DNA from: Chitinophagales bacterium
GTDB lineage: Bacteria; Bacteroidota; Bacteroidia; Chitinophagales; Saprospiraceae
DNA: 64,000 nt
Direction of reading: 5' to 3'
Assembly: GCA_017303875.1 (NCBI GenBank)
Contig: JAFLBP010000030.1
Coordinates: 1 to 64,000 of the forward strand
Below the pieces are notes generated by a model. It had not been told where the DNA came from and made no database searches. It was given only the letters and a program-made list of their open reading frames with translations. How positions within the stretch are numbered: position 1 is the stretch's first letter; every line of letters begins with the position of its first letter. Shown here piece by piece: positions 52,550 to 62,451 of this stretch. The position numbers and the translations under genes are program-made.

Positions 52550-53554
52550 ATGTTGCAAAACGAACGGTCGAAATTGTTATCCGGTGTTGAAAACGTCGGT
52601 AACGATAACTTTGATGCGCTGGCGCTTGAGGTTTTTCGTTATCAGGCGACAAACAATGCACTGTATGGCCGTTTTCTTGAATTATTAGGCCGCAAACCGG
52701 CACAGATCAGGCACTGGTCAGATATTCCCTGCCTGCCGGTAAGCTTTTTCAAAACACATACCATTCAAAGCGGCGACTGGCAGCCGGAAGCTGTTTTTAG
52801 TAGCAGCAGTACCAGCAGCCAAACGCCCTCCCGGCATCCGGTGCGGGACGCCGACTTTTACCTCCGTAATACTTTGCGCGGTTTTGAAGCAGTATACGGT
52901 TCCATCAAAGGGATGTTGATTTTGGCCTTGTTGCCTTCCTATTTGGAGCGCAGCGGCTCTTCGCTGGTGCTTATGGCCGACTATTTCATCCGGGCCTCCG
53001 GCAATCCGGACAGCGGTTTTTTCCTGTACAATCATGAAGAATTACTGGAAAAACTAAGAAAAAACAACAATTCCGGCCAGCAAAAGATCCTCTTACTAGG
53101 TGTCAGTTTTGCCCTGCTGGATCTGGCAGAACAATACAGCGGCCCTCCCCTGCCGAATCTGGTGGTCATGGAAACGGGTGGCATGAAAGGTCGGCGCAAA
53201 GAGCTTACCCGCTCGGAATTACACAGCACATTAAAAGCCGCTTTTGGCCTCAAAAGTATCCATTCGGAATACGGAATGACCGAAATGTTTTCGCAGGCCT
53301 GGTCGACCGGAGAAGGTATTTTCAAGCCCTCGGCTTCGCTGCGCGTCTTTGCCACCGATGTTTACGACCCGCTCTCCCCTACCCGACCCGGTAAAACCGG
53401 CATATTGAACCTTATCGACCTCGCCAATGTTGATAGCTGCGCATTTTTGGCCACTGAAGATTTAGGCAAGGTGTATTCGGACGGCAGTTTTGAAGTGCTG
53501 GGCCGAATGGATGCTGCCGAACTTCGCGGCTGTAACCTGATGATTGAATCTTGA
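52550..53554 (+). CDS. LuxE/PaaK-family acyl-protein synthetase-like protein
   Basis: LuxE-type enzymes activate fatty acids with ATP and load them on a protein. The 334-aa protein has the family's Ser/Thr-rich loop SSSSTSSQTPSRHP (about 83-96) and the motif HSEYGMTEMFSQAW (about 240). The C-terminal adenylate-binding part is GKTGILNLIDLANVDSCAFL, followed by ATEDLG. No other lux genes are present, so light production is not implied; stand-alone members are common in this phylum. It is seven bases from the pirin gene. Confidence 0.88.
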   Translation: MLQNERSKLLSGVENVGNDNFDALALEVFRYQATNNALYGRFLELLGRKPAQIRHWSDIPCLPVSFFKTHTIQSGDWQPEAVFSSSSTSSQTPSRHPVRDADFYLRNTLRGFEAVYGSIKGMLILALLPSYLERSGSSLVLMADYFIRASGNPDSGFFLYNHEELLEKLRKNNNSGQQKILLLGVSFALLDLAEQYSGPPLPNLVVMETGGMKGRRKELTRSELHSTLKAAFGLKSIHSEYGMTEMFSQAWSTGEGIFKPSASLRVFATDVYDPLSPTRPGKTGILNLIDLANVDSCAFLATEDLGKVYSDGSFEVLGRMDAAELRGCNLMIES

Positions 53555-53560
53555 TTTTTT

Positions 53561-54298
53561 ATGATAAAAATTTTGTCCAAACCGCAACAAGCCTCCGGCG
53601 CTTTCAATAATGGTGAAATTATTGAAAACAAGCCAATTGGCTTTCCACGAGAAAACCTCCAAGGCAACGGCGCCTACTCCAACCTCTTTTACTGGGCACA
53701 TGCCAAAGCAACTACCGACAGTACGATCGGCCTGCACCCGCACCAGGGTTTTGAAATTTGCTCCTTTGTATTAAAAGGCGAAATCCGGCATTACGATACC
53801 AAACTGCGGGAATGGCGTCCCCTGTCGGCAGGTGATGCGCAGATTATCCGTGCAGGTAATGGTATCAGTCATTCCGAATTTATGGCGCAGGGCGCAGAGA
53901 TGTTTCAGATCTGGTTCGATCCGAATCTGCAAAAAACCTTGCAGCAGCCAGCATCTTACGACGATTATAAAGCTGCACAATTTCCTGTAAATGAAGCCAA
54001 TGGCCTTGTTTCTACCATTATTGTTGGCAATGATAGTCCATTCAGAATGGATACGCCGGGCATTCGGGTACGGCAGGAAAAAATACGAAGCGGCAGCTTA
54101 CAGCTTCCGCTGGATGCCAATACGGTTTATTCCTTTTACCTGCTTTCCGGCGAGCTGACGCTCAACGGGAAGTCACTCAATGTTTCAGATTTTTTTATTG
54201 TAAATGCAGAAACCGGCATCGAACTGGAAAGCAGTTCTGAGGCCGAGTGGTTTGTCATTGAATCCCCTTCCAATCCCGGGTACAGGACTTACGCGTAA
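53561..54298 (+). CDS. pirin family protein
   Basis: Pirins are iron-binding cupin proteins, some with quercetinase activity. The 245-aa protein has the N-terminal pirin metal block (LHPHQGFEICSFVLKGEIRH, with the HxH…E pattern) and the later HSEFMAQGAEMFQIW. The C-terminal cupin is less conserved, as in other 'pirin-like' members. It is likely cytoplasmic and forms an operon with the LuxE-like gene. The substrate is unknown. Confidence 0.9.
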   Translation: MIKILSKPQQASGAFNNGEIIENKPIGFPRENLQGNGAYSNLFYWAHAKATTDSTIGLHPHQGFEICSFVLKGEIRHYDTKLREWRPLSAGDAQIIRAGNGISHSEFMAQGAEMFQIWFDPNLQKTLQQPASYDDYKAAQFPVNEANGLVSTIIVGNDSPFRMDTPGIRVRQEKIRSGSLQLPLDANTVYSFYLLSGELTLNGKSLNVSDFFIVNAETGIELESSSEAEWFVIESPSNPGYRTYA

Positions 54299-54383
54299 AA
54301 AAAAGTACAAGCGCCGTCATTCTGCGATTATTTAAGCTGCATTTCACCTAAAAAGTTGTTGTTTTGTAGCATAATCCGATGTA

Positions 54384-57300
54384 ATGCGCCCAAAACTGAA
54401 AATTCTTATTGTCCTGCTGCCTTTGTTGGCGGCGTCCTGTTGTCTGCCCGCTGCCAACTACTACTGGGTAGGTGGCAGCGGCAGCTGGTCGCAGCTCACC
54501 CACTGGGCTACTACTTCCGGCGGCAATGTGTACCACACACAAATCCCGACCGGCAATGATGACGTCTTTTTTGACGCCAATTCGTTTGCTGCTCCCGGAC
54601 AGGTGGTAACGGTGAACCTCGACAATATTACCTGCCGGAATTTCAACTGGCAAGGCGCTGGTTTTAACCCGGTCTTTGAAGGCCCGGCAAGTTCCAGTCT
54701 TGGCGTTTTTGGCGCCTTTACGCTTATTCCCGGAATGCAGTTCAATTTTTCCGGCGAGCTCCATTTTCAGAGCAATTTGCCGGCGCAAAACTTAAGCTTT
54801 GCCGGCAAAACGATAAACGGCAATGTGTTATTTGAAGGGGCCGGCGCCTGGGTAATGCAGGACGCCCTGATGTGCACGGGCATTTTGCGTATTCAAAGTG
54901 GCACTTTGAATACCAATAATCAAAATATCACGGCAGCTCAAATGGTCTGGGCATCGAGCGCCGGGCCGGTTTTTTTACAACTTGGCAGTTCAATCATTAC
55001 CCTTAATGGCGCTCCCTACCCTGCCGCGGGTGGCAACGGACAGACGCCGGTTTTTGACATCATCGCCAACGGCCTGAATATTACGCCGGGTTCGGCGCGT
55101 ATTGAATTGAGCCATAGCCAGGCCAATCTGAACATCAGCGGCAGCGGCGGCTTGCTGCTGCCCGATATTTATTTTACCAATACCACGGCAAACCAGGTTG
55201 AGCTAAGCACACTCGGGCACAGCGGAACCAGTATTTTCAACAACCTCGGTTTTGCCTCCCACGCGCGGGTGAGCGGGTCGTTTACCGTGAACACCCTGTT
55301 TTTATCGCCCGGAAAAGACTATGCCTTCCGGAGCGGCAGCGCCCTCATCGTGAATAATATTTCGGCGATTGGCAGCTGTCAGCAGCCCATCAGCTTGCAG
55401 ACCTTTAATGGTGTGGGGCAAATGACCTTTCAAAAAAATACAGGCGCGATTACCTTGGATTTTGTCAGTCTGAAAGATATACGCGCCACAGGCGGTGCAA
55501 CATTTACGGCCAACAATGCCGTGGATTTAGGCAACAACAGCGGCTGGACACTCAACTTGCGCTCGGTGCAAACCTTGTTTTGGGTGGGCGACAGTGGCAA
55601 CTGGGACGATCCGCAACATTGGGCACTCAGCTCCGGCGGACCGGGCGGCGCCTGTATCCCAAGCGGTGCAGATCATGTCGTATTTGATCAAAATTCTTTT
55701 TCCAACGGCGCGCAAATCGTTACCATTAATCCGGAAAACGCCTATTGCAGGGATATGCGCTGGCAAAATATTCCCAATGGCGTAACGCTTGCGGGGGGCG
55801 GCGACCGCAAACTGCACATTTTTGGCTCCCTGCTTTTTGCACCCGAGCTGAACCAGCAATTCCTTGGCGACGTCTGGTTTGAAGCTCGAACGAGTGGTCA
55901 AAGCATCACTTCTGCGGGGAAAAGGTTTCGACAAAACCTCATTTTTGACGGCCCTGGCGGCGAATGGATCTTACAGGATTCGCTCTCCGTGCGTTTTGAA
56001 ATACATCATTTTCAAGGTTTGTTGCGCAGCAACGACGAGGATATATTTGCTGAAAAATATTTTGCCCATGAGGTCACTTCCCCGCGCGGGCTAATCCTCG
56101 GCAATTCCACCTTTACCCTGCGTACCGGCGGCGCAGGCGCGGCACCGGAATGGTTTGTCAGCGGTGTCAATTTCGACTTTCAGAAGGGTACCTCAACCAT
56201 TCATATCGGCGGCCCCCCAGGGCTTCCCAACGTGCGTTTTTACACCTTCGGGCAGGCGCTCGATTACCACAAAGTGATCGTTGAGGGGCAGGTATTTATG
56301 CTTCAGGACGCTGATTTGTATACGCATTTCGACTCTTGCTGGCTGAATTGGGGTGGACAGGTAATCAACAATACTGCTTTTGATTATTTGTTTTTGAAAG
56401 CGGGTGAAGGGTATCGCTTTGGCATTGAAGATGTATTTCGATTCGGGTATCTGGATGCAAAAGGCGCTTGCGACGCCTTTGTTACCATACAGTCCATTGA
56501 AGCGGGTGTGGCGGCTAATTTTGAAGGCTTGCAGGCGCAAACAGACCTGAATTACCTGATGGTGCAGGATGTGCATATTCAGGGTGCTTTCCCTTTTATT
56601 GCCACCAATTCGGTGGATCAGGGCAATACCAATGGCTGGACGCTGAATGCTGCCGCCGGGCGCACCTTGTATTGGGTTTTGGACAGCGGCAATTGGCTGG
56701 AGCCTTTACACTGGTCTTTATCGAGTGGCGGCCCCGGTGGCGAATGTCCGCCCGGTCCGGCTGATGATGTCATTTTCGATGAAAATTCGTTTACCGCAGG
56801 CGGCCAGGTGGTCAGCGCCAATTTTTACCATGGCTATTTGAATTGCCACAACCTTACCTGGGGCAATGTAGGTTTTACGCCGCGTTTTGATGCCGATAAT
56901 TTGAAAATTTACGGCTCGATGGATTTATCTGTTTTGGTCAATGCCAACCTGAACAATATTGAGTTCATGAGCAAAGATAGCAACAGTTACATACGTTCGG
57001 CGGGTCATGCGATGTTGTACGCCCGTTTTCAGGGCAGCGGGAAGTATCGTTTACTCGACGATTTTAAAGCGTACTATTTAGAATTTCAAAACGGTATTTT
57101 GTGTACGCAAGGCTTTACCGTTACTACCGATTACACCGTGGTTTTTCGGGGAAAATGGGAACTTTCTGCCAGTATTTATCATGTAAATGGCGAAACTGGC
57201 GGTTTTGTGCAATTGCCCCTGCAATTCATCCGAAAACCATTTATGCTGGATGCCGGCAGCAGTACATTTCGGTTGAATGCAGCCAATCAAACGGGCCTTT

Positions 57301-59750
57301 ACCTGCCCTACCCGCTTGTATTCAGCCGGATTGTCGCCACTTCCCCGACGGCACTGGCTTATTTTGAATCTTTTGATACTACGGCACAGTCGCTGACGGC
57401 GCAGTACCTTCAGTTCTTCGGAGATGCCCGTTTCCGTCTTGGCATCAATACTGACACCCTCATTTTTGCAGCGGGAAAACGTTATGCCATGAGTGTCGCT
57501 GATCTGCATTCTTACCGGGTGAAGGCGTTTTTGAGCGCAATTGGAAACAACTGCAAACAAATCAATATCGAGGCGCTTTTTACCGGCGGCAAAGCAGACT
57601 GGATAATGCCTCCTACTGCCAGAATTGAAGCGGATTTTGTCCAAATGAGCGATCAAAATGCCGGGGGTGGCGCGAATTTTAACGCCGGCTCACACAGTGT
57701 CAATGTAGCTGCCAGTAACAACGGCTGGATTTTTGGCTCGGCCCCCACGGCCGGAGATATTGGCGTTTTGGGTAAAGACCTGAGTTTGTGTCAGGGGCAA
57801 CAGGCCACATTCAGTGCTTACAGCTACTCCGTTAATGAGCAATATTTCTGGAGCGACGGCAGCAGCGATACTACCCTGACGGTTGCGCAAAGCGGCGTTT
57901 ATGCCGTTCGGGTGCAATTTGCCGATAATTGTGAAATCGTTGATACCGTAGTGGTAGCCCTCACCGATCTTGCTTTTGAACTCGGCCCTGATACAGCATT
58001 CTGCCAGGGATTATCCGTTTTAATAGGCCCAAACCCCATAAGTGGCGCTGCTTACACCTGGAGCAATGGTCTGCAAAATGCTCAAATTCAGGCAGATAGC
58101 GCTGGATTGTTTTATCTCGAAGTATCACTGCTGGAATGCCGGTTTGAAGATTCTATTCAAATCAATGTATTGCCGGCGCCACTTGTAAACCTTGGCCCGG
58201 ACCTGGTGGAATGCGCCGGAAATCCGCTTACAATCGGCATACAGCCGCAAAATGGCGCTACTTATGTATGGAATAATGGTGGGAGTGGCCCGAATATCGA
58301 AGTGCAGACAAGTGGCAATTACAGCTTGGTGGCTACCCTCAGTGGCTGCCAGGCTGCCGATTCCATTCAGGTTGCATTTAGTTCGCTGCCACAGGTTGCG
58401 CTCGGGCCGGATCAGGTAATTTGTACGGGTCAGACAGCGTTTTTTTCAAGTGCAATCGAGTCGGGCACTACCTATTTCTGGACGGACGGCATAAGCGGCG
58501 CAACGCGCACAGCAGCGCTTGCCGGTTGGTATGTGTTGCAGGCCGACAACGGCGTTTGCCAGAACCAGGATTCCATCTTGCTAAGCGTAAATCCGTTGCC
58601 CGCAGTTGACCTCGGGCCTGATCGCCTGGGATGTACCGACAGTTTGTTTACCATCGGCGTACCGGCACAAGCCAATACACAATACAGCTGGAGCACCGGT
58701 GCAACAACGAGTTTGGTTCAGGTTTCAGCTCCCGCAGAATATATCCTCACGGCTACTGCATTGGGCTGCAGCAACAGCGATACGCTCGAAGTAGCACTGT
58801 TGCCGCCACCTTCGGTTTCGCTGGGCCTTGACCTTGGGCTTTGTCCGGGAGAAACCCTGACATTACAGGTGGCGGATCCCGGTGTTGTTGTCACGTGGTC
58901 GAATGGAAGCAATGGTAATAGCCTTATGGTCGCAACGCCGGGCACTTATTGGGCGCGCGCGGTAAACGCATTCGGTTGTGCGGGTGCCGATACGGTATTG
59001 GTTGCGGCTCATCCGTTGCCACCGGTTTTTGACCTTGGTCCCCGACGTGTGATTTGTGAAGGCCCCGATGGTGAGGTATTGCTGAGTGCGCCGCAAGCGC
59101 CAAATCTGACTTATTTCTGGAGTACCGGAGAAAATAGCAGCAGCATTATCGCGACGGTTTCCGGATGGTATGCGGTGCAGGTTCTCACCACCAACGGATG
59201 TATACGCAGCGACTCGGTTGAACTGGAATTCAGGGACAAATACAGCGTATATGCCGGTCCCGACACCAGCGTTTGTGACAATCAGCCTTTCATCACCTTG
59301 CGGGTTCAAAACCCGGATGCTGATAAATATTTATGGACGGGCGGCGGCCAGGGAGCGGAAACGGAGGTCAGTACCTCCGGCCAATACATCGTACAGGCGC
59401 AGAAAGGCGAATGCGTGGGCCGCGATACCGTTCAGGTGGTTTTCAGGCATTGTTCCCGGTTTAATGCGTATTTACCCAATATATTTGCGCCGGATAAATT
59501 TGATCAAAATGGCACAATCAGGCCTTTTTTTCCGCCGGAAATAGAAATTCTGGAATATCAATTTGAAGTATATGATCGTTGGGGAGGCCTGGTATTTCGC
59601 TCGCAGGATCCCGCAGAAGCCTGGGATGGCCGATGGCGGGGAAAGTTTTGTGAAATGGGCGTTTATGCGGCCTATGTAAAATTGCGTTATCGCGACGACT
59701 TTGGTGAGGGAGAAGCGTTTTTGGAGGGCGATATCACGTTGTATCGTTAA
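54384..59750 (+). CDS. giant secreted protein, three large modules, eight PKD-like repeats, T9SS type B domain
   Basis: This is a 1788-aa protein with a signal peptide (MRPKLKILIVLLPLLAASCC). Three modules of about 370 residues each open with a YWVGGSGSWSQLTHW-type motif (bases near 54458, 55576 and 56667) and an ADDVIFDENSF-type motif. Each is rich in beta strands, likely a beta-helix. About eight repeats of roughly 80 residues follow, each with a LGPD…C.G start and a TYFWSTGEN or similar core (Ig/PKD-like). The C-terminus (FNAYLPNIFAPDKFD … FEVYDRWGG) is the gliding-associated type B sorting domain. It is probably a surface adhesin. It is convergent with the TonB receptor, with four bases between stops. 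Confidence 0.9.
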   Translation: MRPKLKILIVLLPLLAASCCLPAANYYWVGGSGSWSQLTHWATTSGGNVYHTQIPTGNDDVFFDANSFAAPGQVVTVNLDNITCRNFNWQGAGFNPVFEGPASSSLGVFGAFTLIPGMQFNFSGELHFQSNLPAQNLSFAGKTINGNVLFEGAGAWVMQDALMCTGILRIQSGTLNTNNQNITAAQMVWASSAGPVFLQLGSSIITLNGAPYPAAGGNGQTPVFDIIANGLNITPGSARIELSHSQANLNISGSGGLLLPDIYFTNTTANQVELSTLGHSGTSIFNNLGFASHARVSGSFTVNTLFLSPGKDYAFRSGSALIVNNISAIGSCQQPISLQTFNGVGQMTFQKNTGAITLDFVSLKDIRATGGATFTANNAVDLGNNSGWTLNLRSVQTLFWVGDSGNWDDPQHWALSSGGPGGACIPSGADHVVFDQNSFSNGAQIVTINPENAYCRDMRWQNIPNGVTLAGGGDRKLHIFGSLLFAPELNQQFLGDVWFEARTSGQSITSAGKRFRQNLIFDGPGGEWILQDSLSVRFEIHHFQGLLRSNDEDIFAEKYFAHEVTSPRGLILGNSTFTLRTGGAGAAPEWFVSGVNFDFQKGTSTIHIGGPPGLPNVRFYTFGQALDYHKVIVEGQVFMLQDADLYTHFDSCWLNWGGQVINNTAFDYLFLKAGEGYRFGIEDVFRFGYLDAKGACDAFVTIQSIEAGVAANFEGLQAQTDLNYLMVQDVHIQGAFPFIATNSVDQGNTNGWTLNAAAGRTLYWVLDSGNWLEPLHWSLSSGGPGGECPPGPADDVIFDENSFTAGGQVVSANFYHGYLNCHNLTWGNVGFTPRFDADNLKIYGSMDLSVLVNANLNNIEFMSKDSNSYIRSAGHAMLYARFQGSGKYRLLDDFKAYYLEFQNGILCTQGFTVTTDYTVVFRGKWELSASIYHVNGETGGFVQLPLQFIRKPFMLDAGSSTFRLNAANQTGLYLPYPLVFSRIVATSPTALAYFESFDTTAQSLTAQYLQFFGDARFRLGINTDTLIFAAGKRYAMSVADLHSYRVKAFLSAIGNNCKQINIEALFTGGKADWIMPPTARIEADFVQMSDQNAGGGANFNAGSHSVNVAASNNGWIFGSAPTAGDIGVLGKDLSLCQGQQATFSAYSYSVNEQYFWSDGSSDTTLTVAQSGVYAVRVQFADNCEIVDTVVVALTDLAFELGPDTAFCQGLSVLIGPNPISGAAYTWSNGLQNAQIQADSAGLFYLEVSLLECRFEDSIQINVLPAPLVNLGPDLVECAGNPLTIGIQPQNGATYVWNNGGSGPNIEVQTSGNYSLVATLSGCQAADSIQVAFSSLPQVALGPDQVICTGQTAFFSSAIESGTTYFWTDGISGATRTAALAGWYVLQADNGVCQNQDSILLSVNPLPAVDLGPDRLGCTDSLFTIGVPAQANTQYSWSTGATTSLVQVSAPAEYILTATALGCSNSDTLEVALLPPPSVSLGLDLGLCPGETLTLQVADPGVVVTWSNGSNGNSLMVATPGTYWARAVNAFGCAGADTVLVAAHPLPPVFDLGPRRVICEGPDGEVLLSAPQAPNLTYFWSTGENSSSIIATVSGWYAVQVLTTNGCIRSDSVELEFRDKYSVYAGPDTSVCDNQPFITLRVQNPDADKYLWTGGGQGAETEVSTSGQYIVQAQKGECVGRDTVQVVFRHCSRFNAYLPNIFAPDKFDQNGTIRPFFPPEIEILEYQFEVYDRWGGLVFRSQDPAEAWDGRWRGKFCEMGVYAAYVKLRYRDDFGEGEAFLEGDITLYR

Positions 59751-59754
59751 TTCA

Positions 59755-62451
59755 TTAAAATTGTACCCGCCAGCTCAGGCTTGGCAGCAAAGGCAAACCT
59801 CTTATGTTTTTTTGAAAAATAACATCCGGCGGCGACGTGATGTCGGTTCGGTAAAATATGGTAAAATAACGGTTGGCGCGGTTGTACAAATTATAGGCTC
59901 CCAGACTGATACTTTGTTCCCAATGTCGGTATTTCCAGGTTTTATTGCAGGCGACTTCAAGCCGGTGTTCCCAGGGCTGTTGCAAGTCGCCATATCCAAG
60001 CCGATAGGCCAGAAACGTGGATTTATGCAGGTCTACAAAACGGATTTTATCACTCAGCAAGCCTTCAAAGCCTAATCGGGAAATCACATCTCCGGAGGCG
60101 AGTATCCAGTTGGCCGAAACAGACCAGTTGCCTTTCCATTGCTTTACATAGGAAAATTTGAAGGTATGGCGCCGGGAAAATCGCGCGGTATACGCAGCGT
60201 TGTTATTCAGCCCTTCAAAGCGGCGACTGGAATTGGAGTATGTGTATGAAGCCCAGCATTGCTGTGATTCGGATTCAAACCGGGCAGATACTTCCAGCCC
60301 GTGGGCATGGCCTTTCCCCATCACTAGGCGTTTTCGCCAAAATTCCGGATCTGTCATTGCCGGTAAGGTGTCGCCCGGAAAACTCGTCCGCAATTCGTCC
60401 AGGTTATTCATCCGATTCCAGAATGCCTGGACTTGAATTTGCCAGCGCATATTGGCCCAAACCGGGCCGGCAGCGTATTGAAAGGCAGTTTGCATCGGCA
60501 ATCCGGCAACCGATAATATCCAAAAATCATTGACATTGTCAAGGCCATTGTTGCTCACCGCACGCAAACTTTGCGTATAAAAACCGGCATTTGCCCTCAA
60601 CTGAACCCGGCGGAATATGCGTTGAGAAACATTCAGTCGTGGTTGAATGAACAGGTGCTGCGGAATGTTTTTTCCCAAAAAATACTCCATGCGAAGGCCG
60701 CCATTTAACGCAAATCCGCATTTTGGCACCTGCCATTCGTAGGCCGTATACAGGCTGATGGGTAAAAGCGATTGACCTTCTATCAAATCATTGGTTCTTA
60801 ATTCGCCGGTAATCGAATCTTCAACAACCAAAACCACATCGCCGGTAGTATTAATCTGCCCTTGGAAAAAGAAGGGCTGTAAGCGTTGAAGATTGGCGCT
60901 GAAGCCTGCCCTCAGTACCTGATTTTTACCTAAAAACCAATCCGTGTCCGACTTTAAGCCCCATTCATGCAAATCGCTGGAGCGCAGATCGGCCATTTTT
61001 AATTTGGAACCGAATAAATCCAGCACATACCTCGTATCCGAACGAAGGGTAAAGCGGCTGCCGGTCAGTACGGTGTTGGAGAAACAGCGATCCGACCACA
61101 AGTGGTTCCAGCGCAAGGCACCGGAAAAATTGCGCCACTCAAATAATACCTTTGTTTGCTGGATCAATTTCCCGAAAGGCGGTAAATCCAGACCAAAAGT
61201 ATCCAGATCAGTAAAAACATCGGATCCAAAATAGAAACTGGCGTACACGCGATCCCGGTCGTTGAATATCCAATTGAGTTTGACATTAACATCGGTAAAA
61301 TGATAAGAAGAAATTCCTCCGCGTGCATCTGCACGTTTATCGCGTACGGAAAAATGTTCGAGCACGGGGCCCAACAGGGAGCGCCGGGCAGTGATCAGGT
61401 AAGCCCCTTTTTCTTTTCTGATTGGACCTTCCAGCAGCAAACGCGTGGCAATCCAACTAAAATTTGTACTCGCCGAATGTTTATACAAGTTGCCTTCCCG
61501 ACTTTTTAGTTCCATAATACCGCCAAGCCGGTTGCCTAAACGCGCAGGCGCATCGCCTTTCCAAAGTCGTGCGCTGCTCACGACATCAGGATTTACGATA
61601 GACAAAAGCCCAAGCCCGTGCGTCGGGTAAATCAACGGGGCGTCATCCAACAACACCTGCGAGTGATCGATATCGCCACCCCGCACAATGGGGCCGCCAA
61701 AGCCATCTGTACCGCTGGAAACGCCAGCTTGTGTTGCAAAGGCACTGCGCAAAACATCCTGCTCGCCGCCCAGCGCAGGCATAATTTTCAATGGTAAACG
61801 ACTCAGATCTGCGCCTGCTGTGAAATGGCGGCTATGCTCCTGAATGGAGTCCACCGATACCACAATTTCTTTTAAACTGGTATTTGGAACCAGGCTCAGT
61901 TCTATTTTTTGACTTTCCGGACGTATTTTCTGAGCCTCAGCTGCTACATAACCCGCCATACTCGCGCCCAGCGATAAGCCTTCGCGCCGGGGCAATGACA
62001 AGCTGAAAAAACCGTAATTATTACTGGCAACCCAGCGTTTAGTGCTCTGCTCATAAATGGTAGCGCCTGCCAGCCGCTCACCTCCCTCCCGATCAATAAT
62101 ATATCCGGATACCAGGATTTCCGGTGGCGGCAGTTTGTAAATACTGATCTGATCGGAAACCTGTCGCCAGGCCAGGTCACGATCCTGAAGTAATTCTGCA
62201 AATGCGGCTTTGAGCGTTGTTTGTCGCATTGCCAACGCCTGCACCGGCTTTTGTCCGTTTAACAATGCTGCATCCAGGCCGATGGCAATGCCGGAAGCAT
62301 TACTCAGTTCAATTAAAGCTGCACTCAGGGGGCCTCCGCTAAACACAAAATCGAATTTTGAATGCTGATTTTGTTGTGCGCACAGTATTTGGGAGCCGAA
62401 GCAACACAATAAAATGGCTAGCCGGAGGCCGTTAATTGGACGTAAATTCAT
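59755..62451 (-). CDS. TonB-dependent receptor with STN domain
   Basis: This is an 898-aa outer-membrane receptor. After a signal peptide it carries an STN (secretin/TonB short N-terminal) domain (about 35-115) that talks to an anti-sigma factor. A carboxypeptidase-regulatory-like domain follows (about 118-200, VSGYIIDREGGERLAGATIY). The plug is next (about 205-330, with VRGGDIDHSQVLLDDAPL), then a 22-strand-type barrel ending in LSWRVQF. No ligand can be told from sequence. It overlaps the fecR stop in an ATGA, so it is the target gene of the FecI/FecR pair. Confidence 0.93.
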   Translation of the reverse strand: MNLRPINGLRLAILLCCFGSQILCAQQNQHSKFDFVFSGGPLSAALIELSNASGIAIGLDAALLNGQKPVQALAMRQTTLKAAFAELLQDRDLAWRQVSDQISIYKLPPPEILVSGYIIDREGGERLAGATIYEQSTKRWVASNNYGFFSLSLPRREGLSLGASMAGYVAAEAQKIRPESQKIELSLVPNTSLKEIVVSVDSIQEHSRHFTAGADLSRLPLKIMPALGGEQDVLRSAFATQAGVSSGTDGFGGPIVRGGDIDHSQVLLDDAPLIYPTHGLGLLSIVNPDVVSSARLWKGDAPARLGNRLGGIMELKSREGNLYKHSASTNFSWIATRLLLEGPIRKEKGAYLITARRSLLGPVLEHFSVRDKRADARGGISSYHFTDVNVKLNWIFNDRDRVYASFYFGSDVFTDLDTFGLDLPPFGKLIQQTKVLFEWRNFSGALRWNHLWSDRCFSNTVLTGSRFTLRSDTRYVLDLFGSKLKMADLRSSDLHEWGLKSDTDWFLGKNQVLRAGFSANLQRLQPFFFQGQINTTGDVVLVVEDSITGELRTNDLIEGQSLLPISLYTAYEWQVPKCGFALNGGLRMEYFLGKNIPQHLFIQPRLNVSQRIFRRVQLRANAGFYTQSLRAVSNNGLDNVNDFWILSVAGLPMQTAFQYAAGPVWANMRWQIQVQAFWNRMNNLDELRTSFPGDTLPAMTDPEFWRKRLVMGKGHAHGLEVSARFESESQQCWASYTYSNSSRRFEGLNNNAAYTARFSRRHTFKFSYVKQWKGNWSVSANWILASGDVISRLGFEGLLSDKIRFVDLHKSTFLAYRLGYGDLQQPWEHRLEVACNKTWKYRHWEQSISLGAYNLYNRANRYFTIFYRTDITSPPDVIFQKNIRGLPLLPSLSWRVQF

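Noticed and set aside
52550..53554. LuxE homology taken as a sign of bioluminescence
   Set aside because: No luxCDAB genes are present; stand-alone LuxE/PaaK-like proteins are common in Bacteroidota.
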